Shown here: positions 17,103 to 27,270 of the stretch, one piece after another
How positions within the stretch are numbered: the stretch's first letter is position 1
Layout: the number at the start of each line of letters is the position of its first letter
From: Pedosphaera sp.
GTDB taxonomy: Bacteria; Verrucomicrobiota; Verrucomicrobiia; Limisphaerales; DSYF01
DNA length: 57,570 nt
Assembly (NCBI GenBank): GCA_017853715.1
Contig: JAFMIZ010000006.1
Location: 1 to 57,570, forward strand
Reading direction: 5' to 3'
The notes under the pieces: model-generated
The model's database searches: none
What the model was told of the DNA's origin: nothing
The model's input: only the letters and a program-made list of their open reading frames with translations
Program-made: the position numbers and the translations under genes

Positions 17103-19811
17103 GTGCAACTGACGCTGAAGCTCCGGTTCAAAACGAACTACGGCCAAAACCTTCTGGTCACCGGCAATCATCCCTTGCTCGGCAACGGCAACATCGAGCG
17201 CGCCGTGCCGTTGCAATATTTGAACGGGGAGTTCTGGCAGGTCACGCTGGCCGTGCCGCACGGAACGGCGTTCCCCAAGGACGGCGTGACTTACAACTAT
17301 CTGCTGCGCGAGGCTGACGGCACGGTGACGATGGATGGGGGCAGCGACCGAATCCTGTCAGCCGACCTGCTGAGCGCAAGCGACATGGTGATTGTAGATA
17401 CCTGGAATCCGCCCGGTGCCCCGGAGAATGCCTTTTACACCGAGCCATTTCAGAAGGTTCTGTTGCGGGCACATCAATCCACGTTCCGCGCCGCAACGCC
17501 CAGGCACCCGACGCATGTGTTTCGCGTCAAAGCGCCCCTGCTCGCCAAAGGCCAGACACTGTGCCTGCTGGGCAGCAGCACGGCGCTGGGCAACTGGGAC
17601 ACGCACAATCCCATCCTGCTCAACCGCTCGGCCGAAGATGTTTGCCTGTGGAATGCGGTGAATCTCAGCAACCAACCATTTCCACTCGAATACAAATACG
17701 GCGTTTATGACGTGGAACGGCGCTTCCTCGTGGCGTATGAGGAGGGGGAGAATCGTCGCTTGAATGAAGGCGTCCACACTGGTCGGCAAGTCATCCTCAA
17801 CGACGGCTTTGCGCGGCTGCCCGCCAAGGGCTGGCGTGGCGCGGGCGTGGCCATCCCCGTCTTCAGCTTGCGCAGCGAGAAAAGCTTCGGCGTGGGCGAG
17901 TTTTCGGATCTGAAACCACTGGCGGATTGGTGCCAGAAGGTTGGACTGAAGGTGATTCAGATCCTGCCGGTAAACGACACCACCTCCACCCACACCTGGA
18001 TGGATTCGTATCCGTATTCCGCCATCTCCGCGTTCGCGTTGAATCCGATCTATCTCAACCTGGCCGCTGTGGCTGCAGGCGCAACCAAAACGAAACTCAA
18101 AAAACTTGAGCCGGAGCGGAAGCGATTGAACGCATTGCCCGCACTGGACTACGCCGCGGTGATGAAAGCCAAGCTGGCGTTCTTGAAGGAAGCTTACGCC
18201 AGCCAAGGAAAGAAGACATTGCAGAGCAAGGCGTATGCAGAGTTCTACGCAGACAACCAGCACTGGCTCACCCCGTTCGCCGTGTTCAGCTTCCTGCGGG
18301 ATAAATTTGGCTCGGCCAATTCACGCGAATGGCCCGCAGGATATGAGTGCAACCCGGAGCTGATTGGGAAGCTGACCCGCGAGGATGCGCCCGAGTTCGC
18401 GGAGGTTTCATACCACTGCTTCGTGCAATTCCACCTGCACCAGCAGTTGCAGGACGCTGCTGCCTACGCGCATGAACGCGGCATCATCTTGAAGGGCGAC
18501 ATCGCCATCGGCGTCTCCCGCAACGGCGCGGACACTTGGCAACGACCCGGCCTTTACGACCTGAGCGTGCAAGCGGGCGCTCCGCCCGATCCGTTCTCGG
18601 ATAAAGGCCAGAACTGGGGATTCCCCACCTACAACTGGCCGCGCATGATGGAAGATGGTTTCACGTGGTGGAAACAACGCTTCGGCCAGATGGGTCATTA
18701 CTTCGACGCGTTCCGCGTAGATCATATCCTCGGCTTCTTCCGCATCTGGAGCATCCCCACGCACGCGGTCGAGGGCATTCTCGGCCACTTCGTCCCCGCC
18801 ATTCCCGTGCGGCTGGAGGAATTCGCCGAACGGGGCATCGCATTCGATCGCGCCCGATTACTGGAGCCATTCATCACGGATGCCGTGCTGGCAGAAATCT
18901 TCGGTCATGGCGCGGAGTCGGTGAAGCAAACATACCTGCAACCCACCCCGAGTGGCCACCATGCACTGCGCCCTGAGTTTGCCACACAGAGAAAAGTGGA
19001 AGCTCACTTCGCCATACTCGACGAGTCCGAAGCCAACCGGAAGTTGAAACAAGGGTTGTTCGATCTCATCAGCAACGTGCTTTTTGTCAAAGCCGAAGAC
19101 ACCAACGGAACCCATCTGCACTGCCGGTTCTTCATGGAAAAGACGGCTTCGTTCCGCGCGCTGGATTCCCAGACGCAAGGCAAGCTGCGTGAACTCTACG
19201 TGGATTATTTCTTCCGCCGCCAAGATGGATTCTGGATGAAGCAAGCGATGCAAAAACTCCCGGCGATGAAACGGGTGACCAACATGCTCATCTGCGGCGA
19301 GGACTTGGGTTTGGTCCCCGCCTGCGTGCCGGATGTGATGAAGGGATTGGGACTCCTCAGCCTTGAAATCCAACGCATGCCCAAGGGCCCCGGCCAGTCC
19401 TTCGCTCGACCGTCAGACGCGCCTTACCTCAGTGTGGTCACGCCCTCGACCCACGACATGAGCACGATTCGTGGCTGGTGGACCGAGGACGCGGCGCTGA
19501 CGCAGCGCTTCTACAACGAGGAACTCGGCCTGACTGGCCCCGCTCCATCGGATTGCTCCGGCGCGCTGAACGAAGCCGTGGTGCGACAGCATCTCGCATC
19601 GCCCGCGATGTGGAGCATCTTCCAGCTGCAGGATCTGCTCGGCTTGGACGAGTCATTGCGGAGCCCCGATCCGCACCGTGAACGCATCAACGTGCCGGCG
19701 AATCCGAAACACTATTGGCGCTACCGGATGCACTTGACGATGGAATCCCTCCAATCTTCAAATGTCTTCAACGACAAGCTGCTGACGCTGATCCGTCAAC
19801 ACGGCAGATAG
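17103..19811 (+). CDS. malQ: 4-alpha-glucanotransferase (GH77) with N-terminal CBM20 starch-binding domains, DPE2-like
   Basis: 902 aa; CBM20-like segments (NYGQNLLVTGNHPLLGNGNIERAVPL; GQTLCLLGSSTALGNWD), then GH77 motifs (AFRVDHILGFFRIWSIP; LICGEDLGLVPACVPDVMKGLGL). Confidence 0.93.
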   Translation: MQLTLKLRFKTNYGQNLLVTGNHPLLGNGNIERAVPLQYLNGEFWQVTLAVPHGTAFPKDGVTYNYLLREADGTVTMDGGSDRILSADLLSASDMVIVDTWNPPGAPENAFYTEPFQKVLLRAHQSTFRAATPRHPTHVFRVKAPLLAKGQTLCLLGSSTALGNWDTHNPILLNRSAEDVCLWNAVNLSNQPFPLEYKYGVYDVERRFLVAYEEGENRRLNEGVHTGRQVILNDGFARLPAKGWRGAGVAIPVFSLRSEKSFGVGEFSDLKPLADWCQKVGLKVIQILPVNDTTSTHTWMDSYPYSAISAFALNPIYLNLAAVAAGATKTKLKKLEPERKRLNALPALDYAAVMKAKLAFLKEAYASQGKKTLQSKAYAEFYADNQHWLTPFAVFSFLRDKFGSANSREWPAGYECNPELIGKLTREDAPEFAEVSYHCFVQFHLHQQLQDAAAYAHERGIILKGDIAIGVSRNGADTWQRPGLYDLSVQAGAPPDPFSDKGQNWGFPTYNWPRMMEDGFTWWKQRFGQMGHYFDAFRVDHILGFFRIWSIPTHAVEGILGHFVPAIPVRLEEFAERGIAFDRARLLEPFITDAVLAEIFGHGAESVKQTYLQPTPSGHHALRPEFATQRKVEAHFAILDESEANRKLKQGLFDLISNVLFVKAEDTNGTHLHCRFFMEKTASFRALDSQTQGKLRELYVDYFFRRQDGFWMKQAMQKLPAMKRVTNMLICGEDLGLVPACVPDVMKGLGLLSLEIQRMPKGPGQSFARPSDAPYLSVVTPSTHDMSTIRGWWTEDAALTQRFYNEELGLTGPAPSDCSGALNEAVVRQHLASPAMWSIFQLQDLLGLDESLRSPDPHRERINVPANPKHYWRYRMHLTMESLQSSNVFNDKLLTLIRQHGR

Positions 19812-19854
19812 GCGCCCAAAACGAATCCCTTTTGCTTTCAAGAGACACTCGTCC

Positions 19855-20910
19855 ATGAACCCCACTTCCATGAATGCCGACCCCAAGATTCACGCCCCGG
19901 TTGCCCTGCTCGCATTGACGTACATTTGCCAACTGCACGCCGCGCCGCCCAGTCCCACCAGCCATGATCGCAATACACCGCCGCCCCCGTTCGTCGATCC
20001 TGGATATCCGGGCACGCAAGAGAAAGCGGGTAAAGCGCCGTCTGATGCCGTCGTGCTGTTTGATGGCACCGGCCTCGCCCAGTGGGGTGACATGGATGGA
20101 AAACCCACCAAGTGGATTGTTCGCGATGGTGTGATGGAATGCGCCAAGGGCAGCGGTTACATCCGCACACTGCAGAACTTTGGCGACTGCCAGTTGCACG
20201 TGGAATGGGCGGCGCCCACGCCAGCAGAAGGCAAAGGACAAGGTCGCGGCAACAGTGGTGTGTTCCTCGGCGGCACGCGCTACGAAGTGCAGGTGCTCGA
20301 TTCCTACAACAACAAGACTTACGCCGACGGCTCGGCGGCATCCATCTACGGACAATACGCCCCGTTGGTAAATGCCACGCGCCCGCCCGGCCAATGGCAG
20401 ACCTATGACATTCTCTACACTGCCCCGCGTTTCGAGTTGGATGGCCAGTTACAGTCCCCCGCGCGCATGACCGTGTTTCACAACGGTGTGGTCGTGCAAA
20501 ACAATGTCGAACTCACCGGGCCAAGCGGCTGGATTGACCGGGCCCCTTACTTGCCGCATCCCGTGAAGCAACCCATCGCATTCCAGGACCATGGCAATCC
20601 GGTGCGCTTCCGCAATGTTTGGGTGCGCGAACTCGGCAACCCAGGCCGCAAGGAATATACCCTGGCCAAGGACTTGCTCGACAGTTACTGCGGCAAATAC
20701 GAAGGCGGCCCCGAAATCCGCCGCGATGGCAACAACCTCACCGCCGAGGTTGCCGGCGCAAAACTGACCTTCTTCGCCGAATCGCCGACCACGTTCTTTG
20801 CCAAGACCACGGACGTGCAGTTGGAATTCAAGACAGGTGCCGACGGCCAAGCTGCTGAAATGGTTTGGACTGTGGGCAATGAGGGCGAAAAGCGCGCGAG
20901 GCGGAAATAA
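19855..20910 (+). CDS. DUF1080 (3-keto-disaccharide hydrolase-like) secreted protein
   Basis: AVVLFDGTGLAQWGDMDGKPTKWIVRDGVMECAKGSGYIRTLQNFGDCQLHVEWAAP...GNSGVFLGGTRYEVQVLDSYNNKTYADG. Confidence 0.93.
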   Translation: MNPTSMNADPKIHAPVALLALTYICQLHAAPPSPTSHDRNTPPPPFVDPGYPGTQEKAGKAPSDAVVLFDGTGLAQWGDMDGKPTKWIVRDGVMECAKGSGYIRTLQNFGDCQLHVEWAAPTPAEGKGQGRGNSGVFLGGTRYEVQVLDSYNNKTYADGSAASIYGQYAPLVNATRPPGQWQTYDILYTAPRFELDGQLQSPARMTVFHNGVVVQNNVELTGPSGWIDRAPYLPHPVKQPIAFQDHGNPVRFRNVWVRELGNPGRKEYTLAKDLLDSYCGKYEGGPEIRRDGNNLTAEVAGAKLTFFAESPTTFFAKTTDVQLEFKTGADGQAAEMVWTVGNEGEKRARRK

Positions 20911-20956
20911 CCACCCCAGCATCCACGCAAGCTGCAGAGCACCGATTAGTCCCCGG

Positions 20957-20976
20957 CCCACGGCGTGAGCCGTGGG
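20957..20976 (+). terminator. 8-bp hairpin with GTGA tetraloop downstream of the DUF1080 gene
   Basis: CCCACGGC-GTGA-GCCGTGGG followed by GTGCTTTCCT; weak U tract so terminator function is tentative. Confidence 0.45.
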
Positions 20977-21057
20977 GTGCTTTCCTCGGACCTGCGGTGT
21001 CAAAGCCCGTCAAAAATGGTTCGCCTGCCCGCGCGCGTTTAGCCACCTTATCACGGC

Positions 21058-21936
21058 ATGAATTCAATGACGGGCCATGGGCGCGGTGAGTGCTCCCAAG
21101 ACGGCTTCAAAATCACAGTCGAACTGAGCTCGGTAAACCGCAAGCAGGCCGAGGTGTCGGTCAACCTGCCACGCCAACTCGAACTCCTTGAGGGCCAGGT
21201 GCGCGATGCCGTCAACAAAGCTGTCGCCCGTGGACGGATCAACGCACGAGTGTCCATCCACGCCGCCGGTCGCAATGCCGCGAGCATGCATTTGAACAGC
21301 GACCTCGCCCGCGCCTACGCCAAGGAACTATCCGCCCTCGCCAAACAGCTAAAACTCAAGTGTGAAGTCACCCTTGATCAACTTGTCCGTGCCCCCGGCG
21401 TGTTCCAAACCGATGAGGAACTTGTCGGCGAAGAAGATTTCTGGCCGGCCGTGGAGTCCGCCCTGAACAAGGCGCTCGCCGCGCTCCTAAAAATGCGCGC
21501 GCGCGAAGGCGCTCACCTCGCCAAAGATCTCGCCAACCGCATCGCACTGATGCGCACCTCAGTTGATAGCGTGCGGGAACAGGCGCCGAAAGTTGCAGAG
21601 CGTTATCGGACCGCCCTGGTCGAGCGCATCAAGTCCGCCGGCTTAGAAGGCATCGCGCCTGATGACGAACGCCTGCTCAAGGAAGTCGCAATCTTTGCCG
21701 ACCGCTCCGATATTTCGGAGGAACTGACCCGCCTCGCCAGTCATTTCCATCAGTTTGAAGAATTGGCGAGGGCCAAGGAGCCTATCGGCCGCACGCTGGA
21801 TTTCCTGGCGCAGGAAATCAACCGCGAGATCAACACCATCGGCTCGAAGGCAAACGATGTGGAAATCTCCCGCGCCGTCGTGACGCTCAAGGCGGAGCTG
21901 GAAAAGTTCCGCGAACAATCCATGAACGTGGAGTAG
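21058..21936 (+). CDS. yicC: YicC/YloC family endoribonuclease-like protein
   Basis: MNSMTGHGRGE...VELSSVNRKQAEVSVNLPR...GRTLDFLAQEINREINTIGSKANDVEISRAVVTLKAELEKFREQSMNVE. Confidence 0.97.
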   Translation: MNSMTGHGRGECSQDGFKITVELSSVNRKQAEVSVNLPRQLELLEGQVRDAVNKAVARGRINARVSIHAAGRNAASMHLNSDLARAYAKELSALAKQLKLKCEVTLDQLVRAPGVFQTDEELVGEEDFWPAVESALNKALAALLKMRAREGAHLAKDLANRIALMRTSVDSVREQAPKVAERYRTALVERIKSAGLEGIAPDDERLLKEVAIFADRSDISEELTRLASHFHQFEELARAKEPIGRTLDFLAQEINREINTIGSKANDVEISRAVVTLKAELEKFREQSMNVE

Positions 21937-21938
21937 GC

Positions 21939-22559
21939 ATGGCGAGAAAACGCATCCCCCTGTTACTGCTAATCTCGGCCCCCTCGGGCGCGGGCAAGAC
22001 CACGCTCGTGCATCAGTTGCTGGCCGCGCGGCCGGACATGAAGCGCGCCGTGACCTGCACCACGCGCGCGCCACGGACCGGCGAGAAAGATGGCGTGGAC
22101 TATTATTTTCTGACCGAGGACCGATTCGCCAAGCTGCTACGCGCCGGCAAATTCATCGAACACGCGAAGGTGTATGGCTTCAGCTACGGGCTGCTGCGTG
22201 CTGAGGTCATCAAGAAGCTGCGCGCGGGCACCGACGTGCTGGTGAACGTGGATGTCCAGGGAGCCGCGACGATCCGTACCAGGGCGGCGAAAGACCCGGA
22301 ACTCAAGCGCGCCCTGGCCACGTTGTTCCTCACGCCGCCCTCGATGGAAGTACTGCAGAAGCGTCTGCGGCACCGCGGGACAGATTCGGACAAGGTCATC
22401 GCGCGGCGGTTGCGGGCGGCGAAACGCGAGATCAGGCAGTGGGGACAGTTTGATTATCTGGTCATCAGCGATACGATAGAAGCGGACCTGCGAAGCGCGC
22501 TGGCCATCGTGGAAGCGGAAAAGCAGCGTAGCAGCCGCTGTCCGGCCCCGGCACAATAA
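21939..22559 (+). CDS. gmk: guanylate kinase
   Basis: LLLISAPSGAGKTTLVHQLL; TTRAPRTGEKDGVDYYFLTEDRF; immediately follows yicC. Confidence 0.97.
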   Translation: MARKRIPLLLLISAPSGAGKTTLVHQLLAARPDMKRAVTCTTRAPRTGEKDGVDYYFLTEDRFAKLLRAGKFIEHAKVYGFSYGLLRAEVIKKLRAGTDVLVNVDVQGAATIRTRAAKDPELKRALATLFLTPPSMEVLQKRLRHRGTDSDKVIARRLRAAKREIRQWGQFDYLVISDTIEADLRSALAIVEAEKQRSSRCPAPAQ

Positions 22560-22565
22560 GGAACC

Positions 22566-23117
22566 ATGAGCACAGCGAAACGAATCGTTCTCGGCGTCAC
22601 CGGCAGCATCGCGGCGCACAAGGCGGCAGACCTGGCAAGCCAGCTGACCAAGGGCGGATTCTCCGTGCATGTCGTGATGACTTGCGACGCGCAGCGCTTC
22701 ATCACTTCCCTGCCCTTCAAAACTCTCTCGCGCAACCCGGTCATCACCGACCTCTACGACGAGGCAGACGGCTGGAAGCCGCAGCACATCGAACTTGCCG
22801 ACTCGGCGGACTTGCTGCTGATCGCGCCGGCCACGGCCAATTGCATCGCCAAGTTAGCTTTGGGCATCGCCGATGATGCGCTGAGTTGCATCGCGCTGGC
22901 GCTGAACCCAACGGCGCGAGTGCTGATCGCCCCTGCCATGAACGGCAAGATGTGGCTGCACCCGGCCACACAGTTGAACGCGAACACGCTCCGTGGTCGC
23001 GGCGTTGAATTCATTGGGCCGGAGGAAGGATTGTTATCCTGCGGTTACGAGGGCGTGGGCCGGTTGTGGTCGGTGGACCAGATCGCGCGACGCGTGGGCG
23101 AGTTGGTCACGAGGTAA
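22566..23117 (+). CDS. flavoprotein, CoaC-type (phosphopantothenoylcysteine decarboxylase domain only)
   Basis: IVLGVTGSIAAHKAADLASQLTKGGFSVHVVMT; APAMNGKMWLHPATQ; 183 aa, lacks a CoaB domain. Confidence 0.9.
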   Translation: MSTAKRIVLGVTGSIAAHKAADLASQLTKGGFSVHVVMTCDAQRFITSLPFKTLSRNPVITDLYDEADGWKPQHIELADSADLLLIAPATANCIAKLALGIADDALSCIALALNPTARVLIAPAMNGKMWLHPATQLNANTLRGRGVEFIGPEEGLLSCGYEGVGRLWSVDQIARRVGELVTR

Positions 23118-23141
23118 CCGGCCCAGTGCCGGCTTCTGGTC

Positions 23142-24620
23142 ATGACTGCGAACCTGACGACCCGGCTGAAACAACTGCTCCGCTCGTTGGAATTGCCCGC
23201 GCCTGAAGTCGCTCTACGGCTCGAACGGCTTCAGTCGATCGAGCGCAATCTGGTCCTGCCGCTCAAAGCCTTTGCCATCGGCATCATCCTTTACTCGCTG
23301 CATCTTACGCCGTGGTTCGGCATGCCGCTCGGGTCGTTGGAAATCACCGTCACCACGATCAACACGCTGTTCGCCGCGTATGTGGCAATCAACATCGTCG
23401 GCGCAATCATCCTGCTTTCGTCGAATCGTCTCCCTTTCACGCTGGTGCAGTGGGCCGTCTTTGCCATCAGTCTGGTGGATGCGATATTCATCGGGGCACT
23501 GACCTTGGTCAGTGGCGGCTATTATAGCCCGCTGTTCTGGCTGTTTGCAGTGATGATCGTGCGGAATTCGGCCAGCACGCCGCCACTTTGGTCGCAATTG
23601 ACGCTAAACCTCTGCGTGACCGCGTGCTTCGCCGCTGCGAGCCTGGTGGCAGCAGGATTGGATGCGCAGGTTCAAGAGGAACTTTACGGCCGTCCACCGC
23701 CGCAAAAGCGCCACACAACCAACGTGGTTGATCATGCGATTGATCCCGCAGGCAGCGGATCGGTTGTTGCAAGAACGACCACTCATCAAGACACGGTCGA
23801 GGAGGATCCGGCCGAAGCCATTTTTATCCGCTGGCTGACGCTGGCTCTGGCGGCCGTGTGGTTGTATGTCGTGCAAGTGTTGCTGGAGAAGCAGCGCCTG
23901 GCCCAGGAAGAAGCGCGCGAGTTCAGCTTGCGGGAGAATCAGCTCCGCTCCGCCGGCCGACTGGCCGCTGAATTCGCCCACCAAATCAAGAATCCACTCG
24001 CGATCGTCAACAACGCCGTCTTTTCACTTGGGCGATCACTTAAGTCGGGCAAGGGTGATCCGCAGGCGCACCTTCGAATCATTGGCGAGGAGGTGGAGCG
24101 TGCCGACCAGATCATCACCCAGGTCATGGGGTATGCCGAACTAACCGAGGGCCGGGTGGAGAAGTTGGACTTGGTGGAGGAGGTAGATCGCGCCACTGAG
24201 GCCGTTTTTCCCAAGGGGCTCAAGCCCGCGGTTCAAGTCACAGTAGACCTGAAGGGGCCGTTTCCGCCAATTTTGATGCAACGCCGCCACTTGTCCGAGG
24301 TGTTTGTGAACCTGTTCCAGAATGCCCGCGAGGCGATGAACAATGCTGGCAGTCTGCACGTCAAGGGAGTGGTGCGTTCTGACCTGGCCGTGCAACTCAT
24401 CGTGGCCGATACCGGGCCGGGCATTCCGCCGGACAAATTGCCCCGGATTTTCGAAGCCTATTTCACCACCAAGCAACGCGGGACCGGACTGGGGCTGGCC
24501 ATCGTGCGCAACAACATGGAGCTTTACGGGGGCACGGTCAGCGCCGAGTCGGAGCTTGGAAAGGGCACGCGCTTCACCCTAGTATTTCCGGCGAAAGCCG
24601 TGCCGCAACTGCGCCCATGA
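23142..24620 (+). CDS. membrane sensor histidine kinase
   Basis: N-terminal TM segments; H-box EFAHQIKNPLAIVNNAV, G-boxes DTGPGIPPDKLPRIFEAYFTTKQRGTGLGLAIVRNNMELYGGTV. Confidence 0.95.
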   Translation: MTANLTTRLKQLLRSLELPAPEVALRLERLQSIERNLVLPLKAFAIGIILYSLHLTPWFGMPLGSLEITVTTINTLFAAYVAINIVGAIILLSSNRLPFTLVQWAVFAISLVDAIFIGALTLVSGGYYSPLFWLFAVMIVRNSASTPPLWSQLTLNLCVTACFAAASLVAAGLDAQVQEELYGRPPPQKRHTTNVVDHAIDPAGSGSVVARTTTHQDTVEEDPAEAIFIRWLTLALAAVWLYVVQVLLEKQRLAQEEAREFSLRENQLRSAGRLAAEFAHQIKNPLAIVNNAVFSLGRSLKSGKGDPQAHLRIIGEEVERADQIITQVMGYAELTEGRVEKLDLVEEVDRATEAVFPKGLKPAVQVTVDLKGPFPPILMQRRHLSEVFVNLFQNAREAMNNAGSLHVKGVVRSDLAVQLIVADTGPGIPPDKLPRIFEAYFTTKQRGTGLGLAIVRNNMELYGGTVSAESELGKGTRFTLVFPAKAVPQLRP

Positions 24621-26035
24621 ATTCGATTCTGCCACCCATCCTCGTCGTGGATGACGAGCGCAACATGCGCCAGACGCTTATGGATCTGTTGACGGCAGAC
24701 GATTACAAGGTGCGAACGGCGGAGTCGGCGGAGCAGGCGCTGCAACATCTCGCTCAGGGCGAGCACCTGATGGTCATCACCGACGCCCGGCTGGGCGGGA
24801 TGAATGGCTACGAATTGCTGGGCCGCATCAACAATCTCTGGCCCAACCTGCCAACACTGATGATCACGGCTTATGCCACGCCGAAGTTGGCGGTGGAGGC
24901 CATCAAAGCAGGTGCGATGGATTACCTGCCCAAACCATTTGGTCCGGAGGAGTTACTGCATGCCGTGGCCCGCTGCGCGGAGCGGCACCGGCTTCTGAAA
25001 GAAAACGCCTCACTGCGGGCGCGCGCCTCTGAGATCCACACCATCGACCACATCATCGGCGAATGTCCAAAAGTTCGTGAGCTGCGGCAGCTGATACAGA
25101 CGGTCGCAAAAACCGATGCTCGCGTACTGGTGTTGGGTGAAAGCGGCACGGGCAAGGAGCTTGTCGCGGGCGCCCTTCACAGCCTGAGCGCACGCCACAA
25201 GAAGCCCTACATCCGCATCAATTGTGCAGCCATCCCGGAAACGTTGTTGGAGAGTGAATTGTTCGGCCACGAAAAGGGCGCGTTCACTGGCGCACTGAAG
25301 CAAAAACATGGCCGCGTGGAGGAAGCCGATGGCGGCACCATCTTCCTGGACGAAATCGCCGACATGAGCCGCCCCCTGCAGGCGAAGCTGCTACGGTTCC
25401 TCGAAGACGGCAGCTTTACCCGCGTGGGCGGCACGCAGGAGCTGCGCGTCAATGTCCGTTTGATCGCTGCCACGAACCGCGACATCGTGGACGCCATCCG
25501 TAGAGAGGAGTTCCGCGAAGACCTATTTCACCGATTGAACGTGGTGCAATTCCGCCTGCCGCCACTCCGCGAGCGCGGCAACGACATCGCGCTGCTGGCG
25601 GAACATTTCCGGCAACACTTTGCGACGACGATGAACCGGCGGGTGAAAAGCATTTCCAGGCCGACGCTTAACAAGCTACTCACGCATGCATGGCCGGGCA
25701 ACGTGCGCGAGCTGCGGAATGTGATTGAGCGGGCGTTGATTCTCGAGACGAACAACGAGGTCCAGCCGCCCAGCCTGCCTGACTTCCAATTGGAGTCACG
25801 CCTGCAGCATAGCGAGACGCCCAAGCCGGCGGGCGATTCGCTGGACGAAATTCTCGCCAACTTTGAGCGTGAATTGATCTCCAACACGCTCGAGCGTAAC
25901 CAGCACAATGTGACGCGCGCGGCGGAGCAGTTGAAACTGAGCCGCCATGCCCTGCGGTATCGGATGCAACGGTTGAATCTTGCTGATGATTCCACCGACG
26001 AAGCCACAGCGCCCGCCGCACCCGCCTCCAGCTAA
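24617..26035 (+). CDS. sigma-54-dependent response regulator (NtrC family)
   Basis: REC domain (ILVVDDERNMRQTL), AAA+ GESGTGKE and GAFTGA, C-terminal Fis-type HTH; ATGA overlap with the kinase gene. Confidence 0.97.
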   Translation: MNSILPPILVVDDERNMRQTLMDLLTADDYKVRTAESAEQALQHLAQGEHLMVITDARLGGMNGYELLGRINNLWPNLPTLMITAYATPKLAVEAIKAGAMDYLPKPFGPEELLHAVARCAERHRLLKENASLRARASEIHTIDHIIGECPKVRELRQLIQTVAKTDARVLVLGESGTGKELVAGALHSLSARHKKPYIRINCAAIPETLLESELFGHEKGAFTGALKQKHGRVEEADGGTIFLDEIADMSRPLQAKLLRFLEDGSFTRVGGTQELRVNVRLIAATNRDIVDAIRREEFREDLFHRLNVVQFRLPPLRERGNDIALLAEHFRQHFATTMNRRVKSISRPTLNKLLTHAWPGNVRELRNVIERALILETNNEVQPPSLPDFQLESRLQHSETPKPAGDSLDEILANFERELISNTLERNQHNVTRAAEQLKLSRHALRYRMQRLNLADDSTDEATAPAAPASS

Positions 26036-26041
26036 CGAAAC

Positions 26042-26398
26042 ATGAACACCGCTCCGCTCCAGATTGGTTCCTGCGTCAGCTTCGCGATGACCGAGGAGGT
26101 CCAGGTCCGGCTGGTTTATGCGGGCACGTTAGTCGCCGTGGTGTTCGGATGCGCCTTGATTGCATGGCTGGTGGCACGCCGTAAAAGGAAGCGCAAAAAG
26201 AAACAGCCGCATCGCTGGGAGGGGAAATTCCAGCCTGAAGCACATCATTCGCACAAACACCGTCACAAGACGCGCACGGAGCGAACGCAGAATCCCACCC
26301 TCGCCGAAACCGGCGGTCTGCCACCGTGCAAAACCACCAGCGCACCTTCGTCCCAGCCAGACACAGGTGAACTCAGCAGCAAGGACGACTCTGCTTGA
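26042..26398 (+). CDS. small single-TM protein with polybasic/His-rich tail
   Basis: 118 aa; LVYAGTLVAVVFGCALIAWLVARRKRKRKKKQPHRW...HHSHKHRHK; stop overlaps the start of the next gene. Confidence 0.6.
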   Translation: MNTAPLQIGSCVSFAMTEEVQVRLVYAGTLVAVVFGCALIAWLVARRKRKRKKKQPHRWEGKFQPEAHHSHKHRHKTRTERTQNPTLAETGGLPPCKTTSAPSSQPDTGELSSKDDSA

Positions 26399-27270
26399 GC
26401 ATTGAGCACAGCCAGTCCATCACGGAGCGTAGCGCATCGAATCTGGCGCTGGCATTCATCATGTTGCCGCGCGCGAAGCGCGAGGCCATGTCTGCACTCT
26501 ACGCGTTCTGCCGTGAGGTGGACGATGTGGCCGATGAGGAAACACGCTCCATCGAGCAGCGTCGAATCTCCCTGGCCGCCTGGCGCGGGGACATCCGGCG
26601 CGCTTGCGAGGGCGACAACCCTGAATTCACCACCAACCGCGAGATCCAACCCATCATCCAACGCCACCAACTTTCGTTCGAGCTGTTCGATGAATTGATT
26701 CGCGGCTGTGAGATGGATCTCGATACCACTCGGTACGAGAGTTATGAGGCGCTGGAGCTGTATTGTTACCGGGTGGCTTCCGTAGTGGGACTGTTGAGCA
26801 TTGAAATCTTCGGTTACCGCGAACCAGCCACCCGCGCCTACGCCATCGCCCTCGGCAAAGCGCTTCAATTTACGAACATCCTCCGCGACGTGGGTAACGA
26901 TGCCGCGCGGGGGCGGATTTACCTGCCGCAAGCGGAGCTTGCGCGCTTCTCGGTGTCGCCGGAGGACATCCTTCAAGGGCGTTACTCGGAGAGCTTCGCC
27001 GCCATGGCGAAGGCATTTGCGCAGCGGGCGAAAGATTTCTACGAATCGGCACGCAATACCCTACCTGCCGCGGATCGTTCCAACATGGTGGCCGCGGAAT
27101 TGATGGGTTCGGTGTATTGGGAGCTGCTGCTGAAGCTGGAACGCGAGGAATTCCGCGTGCTCCGACGCGAACCAATCCGCCTGAGCAAACCCCACAAGCT
27201 TGCGCTCATCGCCCGTAGCTGGCTGAGATTTGTGATGCGGTCGAGGGCACCTGCTTACGGTGTCGCCTGA
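26395..27270 (+). CDS. squalene/phytoene synthase family protein, HpnD-like
   Basis: YAFCREVDDVADE; LGKALQFTNILRDVGNDAARGRIYLPQAELARFSV. TTG start overlapping the upstream stop (alternative ATG at 26461). Confidence 0.92.
   Translation: MSIEHSQSITERSASNLALAFIMLPRAKREAMSALYAFCREVDDVADEETRSIEQRRISLAAWRGDIRRACEGDNPEFTTNREIQPIIQRHQLSFELFDELIRGCEMDLDTTRYESYEALELYCYRVASVVGLLSIEIFGYREPATRAYAIALGKALQFTNILRDVGNDAARGRIYLPQAELARFSVSPEDILQGRYSESFAAMAKAFAQRAKDFYESARNTLPAADRSNMVAAELMGSVYWELLLKLEREEFRVLRREPIRLSKPHKLALIARSWLRFVMRSRAPAYGVA

Noticed and set aside
16938-17261. 107-aa minus-strand ORF upstream of malQ
   Set aside because: Overlaps the low-complexity inverted patch and the malQ 5' end; no homology recognisable.
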